A stretch of DNA of 64,000 nt, taken from IMG/VR virus record IMGVR_UViG_3300022842_000007, positions 1 through 64,000 of that record. One strand, written 5' to 3'. The stretch comes from a virus. This document shows positions 23,400 through 32,211 of this stretch, one piece after another; positions within the stretch are counted from its first letter, which is position 1, and each line of letters opens with the position of its first letter. A program made the position numbers and the translations under genes. The notes beneath the pieces were generated by a model that ran no database searches, was not told the DNA's origin, and saw only the letters and a list, made by a program, of their open reading frames with translations.

Positions 23400-23837
23400 A
23401 TGATAGGAATTATCAAATCAGTATTAGGTGTTGCAGGCCCGTTAATAGGCAAGTTTATCCCTGATAAGGACAAGCAAATAGAGTTTGAACACGAACTCAA
23501 GATGGTCTTACACAACGCCAACTTACAACAAAACGAAATCAACTTAGAACAAGCAAAGCACCCAAGCATCTTTGTAGCTGGAGCAAGACCTGCTATCATG
23601 TGGATATGCGCATTCGGATTAGCCTGGGCTTATCTCGTCGCACCAATGTTAAATTGGGCGGTTGTAATTAGCGGATCTACGATAGTACTTCCAGTGATTG
23701 CAACTGAAGGCTTAATGACATTAACTCTTTCAATGCTAGGCTTAGGTGGCATGAGAAGTTTTGAGAAGATGAACGGATTAGCCAGAGAGAATATGAAGGC
23801 TACTATTAAAATATCAAATAAAGCAACAAAGGACTAA
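23400..23837 (+). CDS. Holin, GTA-type 3-TM family
   Basis: A 145-residue protein. The N-terminus is helical and charged. Around residues 60-120 lie GARPAIMWICAFGLAWAYLV, a second hydrophobic segment, and LMTLTLSMLGLGGMRSFEK, the pattern of the 3-transmembrane holin family found in gene-transfer agents and marine phages. It would form inner-membrane lesions that release or activate the lysis enzyme. Late promoter and AGGAG precede it. Confidence 0.8.
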   Translation: MIGIIKSVLGVAGPLIGKFIPDKDKQIEFEHELKMVLHNANLQQNEINLEQAKHPSIFVAGARPAIMWICAFGLAWAYLVAPMLNWAVVISGSTIVLPVIATEGLMTLTLSMLGLGGMRSFEKMNGLARENMKATIKISNKATKD

Positions 23838-23869
23838 TACCTACATCTATATACAAGTGATAAATACAG

Positions 23870-23876
23870 TATAAGA
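23870..23876 (+). promoter_or_regulatory. Late promoter core (ATAAATA)
   Basis: ATAAATA 17 bases upstream of the virion-protein ATG at 23894. Confidence 0.65.
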
Positions 23877-23893
23877 CTGACTGGGATAAACAT

Positions 23894-24457
23894 ATGGCTA
23901 CACAAGAAATTATTAATATTGGTTCACTTCCGAATGATGGCCTAGGCGATCCGTTAAGAGTTGCCTTTGGGAAGATTAACAACAACTTTGCTAATCTATA
24001 CTCAACCGCTGTAAATACGAGTAATAGTTATACCATTGGTAATGCAGTCAATCAAGTTATATGGGAATATCCAGCCAACGCATTCACATTGGGCAGTTTT
24101 TTCATTAAATCAAATGATCCAGGGACGATTGATCAACAAGATATAGTAATAAAGGCACAGTTAAGTGCTAATGCAACTGATGTTAAATTTAGTGCATACG
24201 CAACCACTCAGTGGGGCAACGTATTAATTGGAGGAAGTGGGTATGACATGGATGTCTCTTCTGGTAATGTTAGAATTACCGTCGATCCAGATACAGCAAA
24301 TGTTACTGGGTCACAATCATTATTTCACTTCATTAATTCTCAAGTTTTATTTCAGGGTGATGCCCCAGCTGGCTTACCATTAGCATTAGATGGGTATGTA
24401 GATTCAGAACTTGGAACAGAATCAAATTTAACTGTTACAACTGAAGAAACTCCCTAA
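23894..24457 (+). CDS. Virion (fibre-like) structural protein
   Basis: A 187-residue protein. The N-terminus IGSLPNDGLGDPLRVAFGKINNNFANLY is a common phage fibre/baseplate start (NDGxGDPLRxAFxKINxNF). The rest is Ser/Thr/Asn/Gly-rich beta sequence. Transcribed from a late promoter; overlaps the next gene by 1 base. Confidence 0.7.
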   Translation: MATQEIINIGSLPNDGLGDPLRVAFGKINNNFANLYSTAVNTSNSYTIGNAVNQVIWEYPANAFTLGSFFIKSNDPGTIDQQDIVIKAQLSANATDVKFSAYATTQWGNVLIGGSGYDMDVSSGNVRITVDPDTANVTGSQSLFHFINSQVLFQGDAPAGLPLALDGYVDSELGTESNLTVTTEETP

Positions 24458-24837
24458 TGAGAGCAAAAGAATTTATCACAGAACAAAATTCCTCAGGTGA
24501 AATCTCTAAGAGACAACGCTATAGCAGTAGAGGCATACACAAATTTCAAGATATAGAAGGCAGAGATAGAGTATATGAACTTAATCGCGTGATGATGGCC
24601 CTCGCCCAAGCTAATGGGGAGAAGGGAGAAAAGATAGATTTAGACTCTGAGAGTTGGGTTGGTACGAGCAACGTGGCTTTCCCGTATACCGAATTAGAAG
24701 CAAACATGTTAAAGGCGGCCTACAAAGCAGTAGGGTCTGAGTGGGAAGACTTAAACGACGGCGACATGCGTTCAACCGAACTTCCAACCACTTACAAAGA
24801 TAGTCCTGTCAAAGGATTCAAAGGATACCCGAGATAA
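24457..24837 (+). CDS. Virion-associated protein with capsid-targeting-like leader
   Basis: A 126-residue protein. MRAKEFITE resembles the T4 internal-protein leader MKTYQEFIAE and ends in an ITE cleavage-like motif followed by Q. The body (RGIHKFQD, ELNRVMMALAQANG, ESWVGTSNVAFPYTELE, GFKGYPR) looks strongly conserved in marine T4-like phages. Function unknown; head packaging inferred. Confidence 0.7.
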   Translation: MRAKEFITEQNSSGEISKRQRYSSRGIHKFQDIEGRDRVYELNRVMMALAQANGEKGEKIDLDSESWVGTSNVAFPYTELEANMLKAAYKAVGSEWEDLNDGDMRSTELPTTYKDSPVKGFKGYPR

Positions 24838-25553
24838 TGGCAGCCATTAATGTTCCAGTCAAAGGCTTAACAGGATTGATTACAATCTTCGCATATGCAA
24901 ATGATGCAGTAACTACAATAGCAGATGTACTTGCTTCAATCGTTGCCGCGGATGGTATTGGTGTGGGGTATTACTACAATCTAGCACTAATAAGAGATAC
25001 GAGTAAAGACAATCTTACCGCAGGTGCTACTACTCTTGCCACACTTAACTTTGTGGGCGCAACAGGCACAGATCCTTTCGCCGCAGGCTCTATCGTTAGT
25101 CAAACATTTGATAACGGAACACAAACAACTATTCCAGCAACAGATATCTTTCTTACTACCCCAGCATCTATCACAAATGCTCCTGCTAGTACCCGACAAT
25201 TCAGACAAGAGTTGAGAGTATCAGAAGTAGCACAACTTAATAGAAGAGGTGGAATTGGTGGTAACGTCAATCTACCTGCATACAATGTATTAAACACCGC
25301 TGACTTAGACTTGCTACCTGCTAAGTATGTGGGTAACGTAGCAACACAATCAGCACAGCCAGGAACAGCACCGCGAGTTGCGGGTACTTTTACAATTGGT
25401 TTCGTCTATGAAATACAAACCCTAGGTACAACTGACTTTACATTAATTGGAGCTTCAGAAAATGCAGTCGCTATCCAATTCCAAGCAACTGGTGTTGGAG
25501 TAGGAACTGGCACAGCCGCCCAACCCCTTGAGTACGCTCGTCCCTGGACTTAG
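24837..25553 (+). CDS. Virion protein with GTTDFTLIGA module
   Basis: A 238-residue Ala/Thr/Gly-rich protein, probably all beta. The C-terminus carries a module (YEIQTLGTTDFTLIGA ... GVGVGTGTA) that recurs in the proteins at 57030 and 59674. Overlaps the previous gene by 1 base. Likely a fibre or decoration protein. Confidence 0.65.
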   Translation: MAAINVPVKGLTGLITIFAYANDAVTTIADVLASIVAADGIGVGYYYNLALIRDTSKDNLTAGATTLATLNFVGATGTDPFAAGSIVSQTFDNGTQTTIPATDIFLTTPASITNAPASTRQFRQELRVSEVAQLNRRGGIGGNVNLPAYNVLNTADLDLLPAKYVGNVATQSAQPGTAPRVAGTFTIGFVYEIQTLGTTDFTLIGASENAVAIQFQATGVGVGTGTAAQPLEYARPWT

Positions 25554-25587
25554 CAGTCCTAAAAAAATCCTGCACCTTCCATTCCTC

Positions 25588-25594
25588 ATAAATA
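25588..25594 (+). promoter_or_regulatory. Late promoter core (ATAAATA)
   Basis: ATAAATA 26 bases upstream of the methyltransferase ATG, with AGGAG in between. Confidence 0.65.
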
Positions 25595-25620
25595 TTACTA
25601 ACCACTAACAGGAGCAGTGC

Positions 25621-26322
25621 ATGGACGTCCCATATGATATCAACAACACACTAGACTTAATTAAATTAAAGTTTTATAATGAATGGTTATATACTGCTCA
25701 TATTTACGATGAAGGCGATAGCCAATTTCATCAAGATTTAACAACGCAAGTAGTTTCACAATATTTTGATCCATTGGCATTGCCCAAAGACGCTCATATT
25801 CTTGATCTCGGTTGTGGTCCTGGCTACTTTTTAGATGAGATGCAAAAACGTGCATACACGAATGTCGTTGGTATTACATTAAGTCCAGGAGATCAACAAC
25901 TCTGTCGGAATAAAGGCCATAATATTAAAGGATATGACCTTTCGTTCTTGCCCCAGAAAGACGGCTACCACGATGAAAGCGTAGACTTTATTTTCTTAAG
26001 ACATGCACTAGAACATTCACCTTATCCTATCTTTAGTTTAATGGAATACAATCGTGTTCTAAAGCAAGGCGCGAAGATTTATATCGAGGTACCTGCCCCA
26101 GACTGTGATCGTAAGCATGAATATAACTTGAATCATTATAGTATCTTTGGACACAATCAACTTGCGGCCCTTTTACAACGCACTGGTTTCAGTATAGATT
26201 CATTTAATAATTTAGAATTTGATCTGAACGTAGGCAAAGACGAAAATGGCAATGATATGTCTGCAACTGAAAAATATTATTGCATCGTGGCCACCAAAGC
26301 ACAGCCATTAGATATTAAATAG
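25621..26322 (+). CDS. SAM-dependent methyltransferase
   Basis: A 233-residue class I methyltransferase. ILDLGCGPGYF (motif I, about residues 60-70) binds S-adenosylmethionine; DFIFLRHALEH and VLKQGAKIYIEVPAP match motifs of the type 11 family. Substrate unknown. Late-type promoter and its place among virion genes suggest modification of a glycan or protein rather than DNA. Confidence 0.85.
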   Translation: MDVPYDINNTLDLIKLKFYNEWLYTAHIYDEGDSQFHQDLTTQVVSQYFDPLALPKDAHILDLGCGPGYFLDEMQKRAYTNVVGITLSPGDQQLCRNKGHNIKGYDLSFLPQKDGYHDESVDFIFLRHALEHSPYPIFSLMEYNRVLKQGAKIYIEVPAPDCDRKHEYNLNHYSIFGHNQLAALLQRTGFSIDSFNNLEFDLNVGKDENGNDMSATEKYYCIVATKAQPLDIK

Positions 26323-26329
26323 TGCGGCC

Positions 26330-26551
26330 ATGTTAACATTCATAAAATACACGCTCTCATGGATAAGTCAAAACCTGGCAGTTCCATTCTGGGCGGTAGG
26401 ACATCTACACCTAAGTTCAAATTTAGACATCTATCAAGACTTACATGTTATCATAGCATCGTGTGGTATGAATCTTATCGTCGCCATTGGATTCTTCTTT
26501 GATTACCAAGTGTACAAAAAAGAGCATGGAAAAGAGAGTAAAACCTCATAA
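26330..26551 (+). CDS. Small membrane protein
   Basis: A 73-residue protein with a hydrophobic first half (ISQNLAVPFWAVGHL) and a clear transmembrane segment, VIIASCGMNLIVAIGFFFDY, then a charged tail KKEHGKESKTS. Situated just before the terminase. Could be a lysis accessory protein; no family recognised. Confidence 0.55.
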   Translation: MLTFIKYTLSWISQNLAVPFWAVGHLHLSSNLDIYQDLHVIIASCGMNLIVAIGFFFDYQVYKKEHGKESKTS

Positions 26552-26556
26552 TTTTA

Positions 26557-26563
26557 CTAAATA
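26557..26563 (+). promoter_or_regulatory. Late promoter core (CTAAATA) before terminase
   Basis: CTAAATA 7 bases before the terminase ATG. No ribosome-binding site lies between them, so the gene may also be read from upstream. Confidence 0.45.
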
Positions 26564-26570
26564 ATAAGAT

Positions 26571-28133
26571 ATGAGTAAATTACATCAAAATACTGCTGAA
26601 GAGTTAGTAAAAACACCCTATAAAGACACGCATTTCAAAGACCAAAAACAACTTGAAGATTTTGTAAAATGCTGTGATCCTGATGATGGCTATGTATACT
26701 TTATGGATAACTTCTTCCATATACAGCATCCGACTCAGGGTGGTATTCAGTATCAGGCATATGAATACCAAAGACGTTTAATCGATGTATATCATAATTA
26801 TCGTTATTCTATTGCATTGATGCCTAGACAGTCAGGTAAGTCTACCTCAGCCGCAGGTTACTTGCTCTGGTATGGAATGTTTATATCAGATGCTACGATT
26901 CTTATTGCGGCTCACAAGTACACAGGTTCACAAGAGATTATGCAACGCATAAGGTATGCATATGAAGCATGTCCTATGCATATTAAGGCAGGAGTTACCA
27001 CTTACAACAAAGGGTCAATAGACTTCGAGAACGGCTCTCGCATCGTATCAGCAACGACTACTGAGAACACAGGTCGTGGTATGTCTATCACACTTCTATA
27101 CTTAGATGAGTTTGCGTTCGTTAGAAACACAATTGCGGAGCAGTTCTGGACTTCTATTACCCCAACACTAGCAACAGGTGGTAAAGCAATCATTACATCT
27201 ACTCCGAATTCGGACGAAGATCAGTTTGCGTTGATTTGGAAACAAGCTAATAAAAATATCAATGCTCAAGGCGACGAAACTGAACTAGGTGTTAATGGTT
27301 TCAAACCGTTTAGATCATACTGGAATGAGCAACCTGGACGTGACGAAAAATGGGCAGACGAACTTCGCGCAATGATTGGGGAGGACAGATTTAACCGTGA
27401 GATAGGATGTGAATTCTTAATCTCAGACGAAACACTTATTAATCCTAATTCCTTGTTTGTGATGGAAGGGGTTGACCCTATCCATCGTATGGGACAGATA
27501 CGTTGGTTCCAACAACCTAAGAAAGACATGATATATGTAATTGGCTTAGATCCTTCACTGGGTACTGGTGGTGATCCAGCAGCCATTGAAATCTTTGAAG
27601 CAAACACCACGACACAGATAGGAGAATGGAAGGATAACAAGACCGATATCCCCAGTCAAATTAAATTGCTGGCACAGATTACTTCTCACATTGCAGAGAA
27701 AACGGAACAACCCAATAACATCTATTATTCAATAGAGAACAACTCTATTGGTGAGGCATCACTTGTTTCACTCAATGAATTCGGGGAATCTAACATTCCA
27801 GGTGTTATGATGAGTGAGAGAGGAAAAAAACGCAAAGGATATACTACAACAAACAAATCTAAACTTCCGGCGTGTGCTAAATTCAAGACATTGATAGAAA
27901 GTAAGAAGATGACAATAAAAAGCAGTGCCTTAATTAGTGAATTAAAAACATTTGTTGCATCTGGTGGCAGTTATGCCGCTAAAATAGGAGACAACGATGA
28001 TTTAATAATGGCTACGTTGCTGGTCGTTCGAATATTGCAAGACATAACAGACTATCACGGCGATTTGAGCGAGCATATGCGCGACCATGATGAAATAATT
28101 ATGCCTTTGCCTTTCTTTGCAGTGATTCACTAA
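26571..28133 (+). CDS. gp17: Terminase large subunit
   Basis: A 520-residue packaging motor, near the usual size. ATPase domain: Walker A MPRQSGKST (84-92), Walker B LLYLDEFAF (D179, E180), coupling motif STP near 210. C-terminal RNase H-like nuclease: VIGLDPSLGTGGDP (D327), a middle acidic site around SIENNS, and DNDDLIMA near the end. It cleaves concatemers and translocates DNA into the prohead with a small subunit not seen here. Confidence 0.95.
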   Translation: MSKLHQNTAEELVKTPYKDTHFKDQKQLEDFVKCCDPDDGYVYFMDNFFHIQHPTQGGIQYQAYEYQRRLIDVYHNYRYSIALMPRQSGKSTSAAGYLLWYGMFISDATILIAAHKYTGSQEIMQRIRYAYEACPMHIKAGVTTYNKGSIDFENGSRIVSATTTENTGRGMSITLLYLDEFAFVRNTIAEQFWTSITPTLATGGKAIITSTPNSDEDQFALIWKQANKNINAQGDETELGVNGFKPFRSYWNEQPGRDEKWADELRAMIGEDRFNREIGCEFLISDETLINPNSLFVMEGVDPIHRMGQIRWFQQPKKDMIYVIGLDPSLGTGGDPAAIEIFEANTTTQIGEWKDNKTDIPSQIKLLAQITSHIAEKTEQPNNIYYSIENNSIGEASLVSLNEFGESNIPGVMMSERGKKRKGYTTTNKSKLPACAKFKTLIESKKMTIKSSALISELKTFVASGGSYAAKIGDNDDLIMATLLVVRILQDITDYHGDLSEHMRDHDEIIMPLPFFAVIH

Positions 28134-28138
28134 AAGAG

Positions 28139-28145
28139 ATAAATA
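28139..28145 (+). promoter_or_regulatory. Late promoter core (ATAAATA)
   Basis: ATAAATA 5 bases before ATG 28151, another short-leader case. Confidence 0.5.
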
Positions 28146-28150
28146 GTATT

Positions 28151-31072
28151 ATGGCCATAGATCAAGAAACATACAATACACGACTTTTCAAAAACTTAGA
28201 TGTGCGAGGTTATAAGCCAGTACCTAAGGATGCAAATAATGAGAGAACCAATCCACAACTTGCAGAAATAATAGAGTTTCAATTCATTAAAGACGGTGAA
28301 AACTACGGCAAATGCTGGGCAACCATCGACAAAGCATCACAATTAAAAATATACTACGATACTAAGGTCTCGGAAAGTCCTCCAGGCCAAACAAAAGGAG
28401 TAGAATACGATGACTCCTGGTATGGCTTAATAAAACACCTAAAAAAATGGGCAATGGATAAACAATTATCATTCGATTTGATAGACAATCCAAAACAGAT
28501 AAACGGTGACATGAAGCAAAGGGAACATTATAAAATGAAAGAAAAAACAAATGAAGCGTATCATGCAGTCAACAAAACAACTTCGTACAACGACAACATA
28601 CCAAATGTAAAAGTTGTTATACAGCATGATAGAGCAGTACAAGAAGGCGAACAACGTTGGAGAAATGTACAGAAAATCTTCGTAGAAAATACAGAAGGTG
28701 AAAGATTTGCGGTCCCTACTAGAATGCCTGGCATTGCACGAGTCTATGGTAGACACGTAGCAGAAGGCGGAACACCTTATGATGAACGTGGTAAGCACAT
28801 CACTGCATTAGTAGAAGAATACACTAAAATGGCGGGATTTGTCCGCGCCACTCGGAAAGGACAATTTAATGAATCAGTTGCGAAACTGATAGCAGAAGGC
28901 ATCAACCATCACAAATCATTAAAAGAATCATTGCAAAGAATGCAAAGTCATAGAGGTTACAATCATTACTTCGAGTCTTGGACTCCACCATTAATGGAAG
29001 ATGAGAGTGATTCATCCAGCATCGCAGAGATGTTTGCACAAGACACAATTGATCCACGAATTGAAAGTGTTTTACCTATTCTAAACAGATTAAACAGTGG
29101 CATCATTAATGAAATTGAAGAAGTCAATGAGTTAGATCAGTGGGCTAAAGGAATCACGGAGATTACCGAAGCGCAAGAAGAGCGTCCATACATTTGCGTA
29201 CATGCGCGAAAAGGCAGACACGAATGTCATGCGTCATCTTCATACGAAGCCGTTAAGAAAGCCGCGGATCATTGGAAATTAAAGTCAACGGCAGGCATTG
29301 ATGCTTATCTAGCAGATGTTACTCATAGTACAGCGTCACTTGAAGAAGATTCTGGTTGTGCATGTGGATGTGGACCAAAAGACAAATGCACATGTGATGC
29401 GAGTTGCACTAAATGCGACTGTGCGAAAGACGACCTGAAAGAAGGGGCAATGTCTGAAATTCACATAGATGCTCAAGAAATGAGCAAAGAAGAATTTACA
29501 AAGAAACACCCCAAATTTGCCAAAGATTATGATTCAATTAATGCGTCTGCTCGTGATGAGAAAAAACCGACACAGGGTGAACTTGCTTTGCAAGGAGAAC
29601 TTAATTTAAAAGAAGAATCGGTTTCCAAATTTGACGTTAAAGCTTTTGTCGCTAACCTGGAAAAGCAATATTCAGATGATGAAGGCAGTATTAAGCTTCT
29701 TGTTAAACAAAGAGTGTTAGAACTGAAGGCAGAATACCGAAAAAGTAAGCACGGGGACGCCAACACAGCAAAGAAAATACGGTTTCTTGAGCAATACCTA
29801 CAACGTGAAGGGTATGCTCAAGTAGGTACTGCCGCAACGGCAGCCGAGAGAGAAATGAAGAAGCAGATTGGTACATTTGGTAGAGGGAAGATAGACCCCT
29901 CAGGAGCTGATAATATGGATAGCAAAATTTCAATAGGTAAAGCATTAAGTGGGATTATAGGCATGGCCGCAGAGAGTCTTAACGAGTTCCAAGAAGAAGA
30001 CTTCGATGATGATCGTGAAGATGCACCCAAAAAATACAAACCTATATTAGTTGATATGGAAGGTAATGAAGTAGATTTGCCGTATCATACCAAAGACTTT
30101 AGAGGAGATCCTCTTACAGTAATAGGCTTCGAAGCACCTAGACACACAGCATCATCAGGAAGAATCTATACAGACACTGATAGAAGTTTTTTCCCAAGTG
30201 TAGCAAAATTAAAAATTATAAATCACGAATTTGATGACAATTTAGATGAGGCCGGCATGCCTTCGTCTGTTATTAAAAACAAACAGAGATTGGCTAGTAT
30301 GTCAGATATTGAATTAGCAAAACTTCTCGGTAGCAAATCAAGTGAAGAACTAAAACAAATGGCATGGAGACACGGCTACAAAATGAAGTCTAATTACTAT
30401 ATAGACAGAGTTGCCAGGGGTTCTAAAGTAGATGAATCTGGTACGAAAACAGGTGCGCATGGTTATACTGTCCACACTGACGGTGCCCCATTAAGTTTTG
30501 CAGACTGGTGTAGCGAAAACAAGAGCGAAGATGCAGTATCGACAGATAATCGCAGTAAGGACGAACTAGAAGCATCATATAAAGAATACCGGAATGCAGT
30601 ATCCTCTGCTCGCATGCAAGAGGACAATGAATTGTCTGAGATTAGAAAGTTGTCGGGCCATACCAAAGAAGCTAGTGTTGATGAAACGAGCGCAGGTGGC
30701 ATGGACTTTGCTGGACATTTTAAAACAGGACCAGCTGGTCAGTGGAAGAATACAGGCAAGACTAAAGGTAAGCCTGCTAAAGTAGGTGACTTGGTTGGTG
30801 CAGAAGAAAGTGCAGATCCCTTGAAAGAAGACGAGATAGAATATGGAGAAGGTGATCTTGTAATCCTCAGAGGACAATCATACTACTTGCATATTGATGG
30901 AAACGGTACTATATGGGCTGAGGATGATGACGGCGGAAGCTATGAGTTTATCCCAGGCACTGAACAACACCATGATCCTGCAGGTGAGAAAGAAGAAGAG
31001 ATCGATGATATTGATTTCGATCTAAACGAAGCAAATGACTTGCTCAATATTATCAAAAACATCAGAATATGA
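28151..31072 (+). CDS. Large probable virion protein
   Basis: A 973-residue, strongly charged protein. Residues 1-280 form a conserved-looking domain (QREHYKMKEKTNEAYHAVN, RMPGIARVYGRHVAEGGTPYD). Near 397-425 is a Cys cluster (CACGCGPKDKCTCDASCTKC) that probably binds metal. The rest is low complexity and helical, with several SLNEF and EESADPLKEDE repeats, then an acidic C-terminus. Late promoter and its place after the terminase suggest a structural or packaged protein. No catalytic motif is recognised. Confidence 0.6.
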   Translation: MAIDQETYNTRLFKNLDVRGYKPVPKDANNERTNPQLAEIIEFQFIKDGENYGKCWATIDKASQLKIYYDTKVSESPPGQTKGVEYDDSWYGLIKHLKKWAMDKQLSFDLIDNPKQINGDMKQREHYKMKEKTNEAYHAVNKTTSYNDNIPNVKVVIQHDRAVQEGEQRWRNVQKIFVENTEGERFAVPTRMPGIARVYGRHVAEGGTPYDERGKHITALVEEYTKMAGFVRATRKGQFNESVAKLIAEGINHHKSLKESLQRMQSHRGYNHYFESWTPPLMEDESDSSSIAEMFAQDTIDPRIESVLPILNRLNSGIINEIEEVNELDQWAKGITEITEAQEERPYICVHARKGRHECHASSSYEAVKKAADHWKLKSTAGIDAYLADVTHSTASLEEDSGCACGCGPKDKCTCDASCTKCDCAKDDLKEGAMSEIHIDAQEMSKEEFTKKHPKFAKDYDSINASARDEKKPTQGELALQGELNLKEESVSKFDVKAFVANLEKQYSDDEGSIKLLVKQRVLELKAEYRKSKHGDANTAKKIRFLEQYLQREGYAQVGTAATAAEREMKKQIGTFGRGKIDPSGADNMDSKISIGKALSGIIGMAAESLNEFQEEDFDDDREDAPKKYKPILVDMEGNEVDLPYHTKDFRGDPLTVIGFEAPRHTASSGRIYTDTDRSFFPSVAKLKIINHEFDDNLDEAGMPSSVIKNKQRLASMSDIELAKLLGSKSSEELKQMAWRHGYKMKSNYYIDRVARGSKVDESGTKTGAHGYTVHTDGAPLSFADWCSENKSEDAVSTDNRSKDELEASYKEYRNAVSSARMQEDNELSEIRKLSGHTKEASVDETSAGGMDFAGHFKTGPAGQWKNTGKTKGKPAKVGDLVGAEESADPLKEDEIEYGEGDLVILRGQSYYLHIDGNGTIWAEDDDGGSYEFIPGTEQHHDPAGEKEEEIDDIDFDLNEANDLLNIIKNIRI

Positions 31073-31281
31073 AATTTATATTTTCCATTCTGATAGCATT
31101 TAGTTTAACTAATTGTGCTACTATCCCCAAAGGCGATACGGCCTTTACAGAAATGGCTGGGAGACCAGTCAATATTCGTCTAATAGGACAGAAAGAAATG
31201 TGTGAACGTGAGCCAGAATCACTATTATGCGATGTCGAAGACGATGAGATAGACAACACAACCGAGAGCGACAACTTATGA
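31069..31281 (+). CDS. Small lipoprotein, possible outer spanin
   Basis: A 70-residue protein. MKFIFSILIAFSLTNC is a short hydrophobic leader ending in a lipobox-like Cys16 (LTNC, with Asn at -1 less usual). The mature part is acidic. Size and topology resemble Rz1-type outer-membrane spanins, but no inner spanin partner is evident. Overlaps both neighbours. Confidence 0.5.
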   Translation: MKFIFSILIAFSLTNCATIPKGDTAFTEMAGRPVNIRLIGQKEMCEREPESLLCDVEDDEIDNTTESDNL

Positions 31282-31622
31282 GCGTAAACTATAGAGAATT
31301 AGCAGTGTTATTAGATTCACCTAAAGGAACAGGCAAGACCACTAGTATGGTTAACCAAGCCAAAGAGATAGGGGCGACAGTAATCGTCACTAATCCGCAC
31401 ATGCATTTAGGTCTCGGAAAGGCACACCAAATCGATACAGTAGGACTAAAACAATTACATACACTACATGGACTTAGAAAACCTTTATTAATCGATCACC
31501 ATGCAATCAGTACGGTACTACTTGAAATGCAAAACGAGATCGACCGATTAACCTTTATAACCAATTCCAGCTGGTTGAGACGATTCTTTTCTTGGTTTGT
31601 CGTAAAACCAGCCAACGTTTAA
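31278..31622 (+). CDS. Small P-loop protein
   Basis: A 114-residue protein. LLDSPKGTGKTTSMVNQAKEIG (about 11-32) is a Walker A motif; LRKPLLIDHHA may serve as Walker B. This is much shorter than usual P-loop NTPases. A hydrophobic basic segment near the C-terminus (WLRRFFSWFVVK) could contact a membrane. Function unknown. Confidence 0.55.
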   Translation: MSVNYRELAVLLDSPKGTGKTTSMVNQAKEIGATVIVTNPHMHLGLGKAHQIDTVGLKQLHTLHGLRKPLLIDHHAISTVLLEMQNEIDRLTFITNSSWLRRFFSWFVVKPANV

Positions 31623-31625
31623 CCA

Positions 31626-32036
31626 ATGAGTAAAGAAATAGCAATCAAAGTCCACAAACTAGTCGAAAGTAAATTCACCTATATTCACGATGATAAGCAA
31701 TACATGCAGGCCGAACATTGGACGAGTCATGCTAAAGAAGTATTGGCTGGCAACGACTTTAAAGATGATTGTGACGGATTTGCTAACACTTGCGCAGAAC
31801 TATTAATCAGAGAAGGCATCGATAGAAAAAAGGTGTCTATTGCATATTGCGTAACTGAAACAGGCGAAGATCATCTAGTATGTGGTGTCGTGATTGACGG
31901 CAAGACTTATATATTAGAAAACAGATTCAGTGAGATATACGATTGGAAAGACAAGACAAAGTATGATTTTAAATACTATATGAAGATGGACGATCCAGGC
32001 CAATGGTTTGAATTACCAACCAACCAACCTTATTAA
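31626..32036 (+). CDS. Transglutaminase-like cysteine peptidase (BTLCP type)
   Basis: A 136-residue protein. DDCDGFANTCAELL gives the nucleophile C49; EDHLVCGV gives H83; YILENRF supplies the third polar residue. The order Cys-His-Asp/Asn matches bacterial transglutaminase-like cysteine proteinases. It is close to the minimal domain size with no export signal. It could process virion or cell-envelope proteins. Confidence 0.65.
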   Translation: MSKEIAIKVHKLVESKFTYIHDDKQYMQAEHWTSHAKEVLAGNDFKDDCDGFANTCAELLIREGIDRKKVSIAYCVTETGEDHLVCGVVIDGKTYILENRFSEIYDWKDKTKYDFKYYMKMDDPGQWFELPTNQPY

Positions 32037-32062
32037 AAAATAATTAAACGGGTAAATTCGGG

Positions 32063-32069
32063 ATAAATA
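32063..32069 (+). promoter_or_regulatory. Late promoter core upstream of gp32
   Basis: ATAAATA 5 bases before the -35 of the sigma70-type promoter. The ssDNA-binding protein gene can thus be driven both early and late. Confidence 0.6.
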
Positions 32070-32073
32070 CATA

Positions 32074-32101
32074 TTGACACAGGTAGCTATTAGTGTATAA
32101 T
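32074..32101 (+). promoter_or_regulatory. Strong sigma70-type promoter for gp32
   Basis: Perfect TTGACA (32074-32079), 16-bp spacer, perfect TATAAT (32096-32101). This is the same architecture as the pair at 13599 and 13742. Confidence 0.88.
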
Positions 32102-32142
32102 AGTTAAATGTGTTAGATACTGTTTTGAATAAAACTACACAA

Positions 32143-32160
32143 GTGAGACTTCGGTCTTAC
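32143..32160 (+). promoter_or_regulatory. gp32 leader hairpin with UUCG tetraloop
   Basis: A 7-bp stem (GTGAGAC/GTCTTAC, one G-U) capped by C(TTCG)G in the roughly 100-base 5' leader, about 50 bases before the ATG. In T4, gp32 represses its own translation by binding its mRNA leader near a pseudoknot, so this element is a candidate operator. Confidence 0.6.
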
Positions 32161-32211
32161 GACTACTAAACGAAAGCTAAAATTAAAGCATATTACAAAG
32201 GAGAAACAAGT

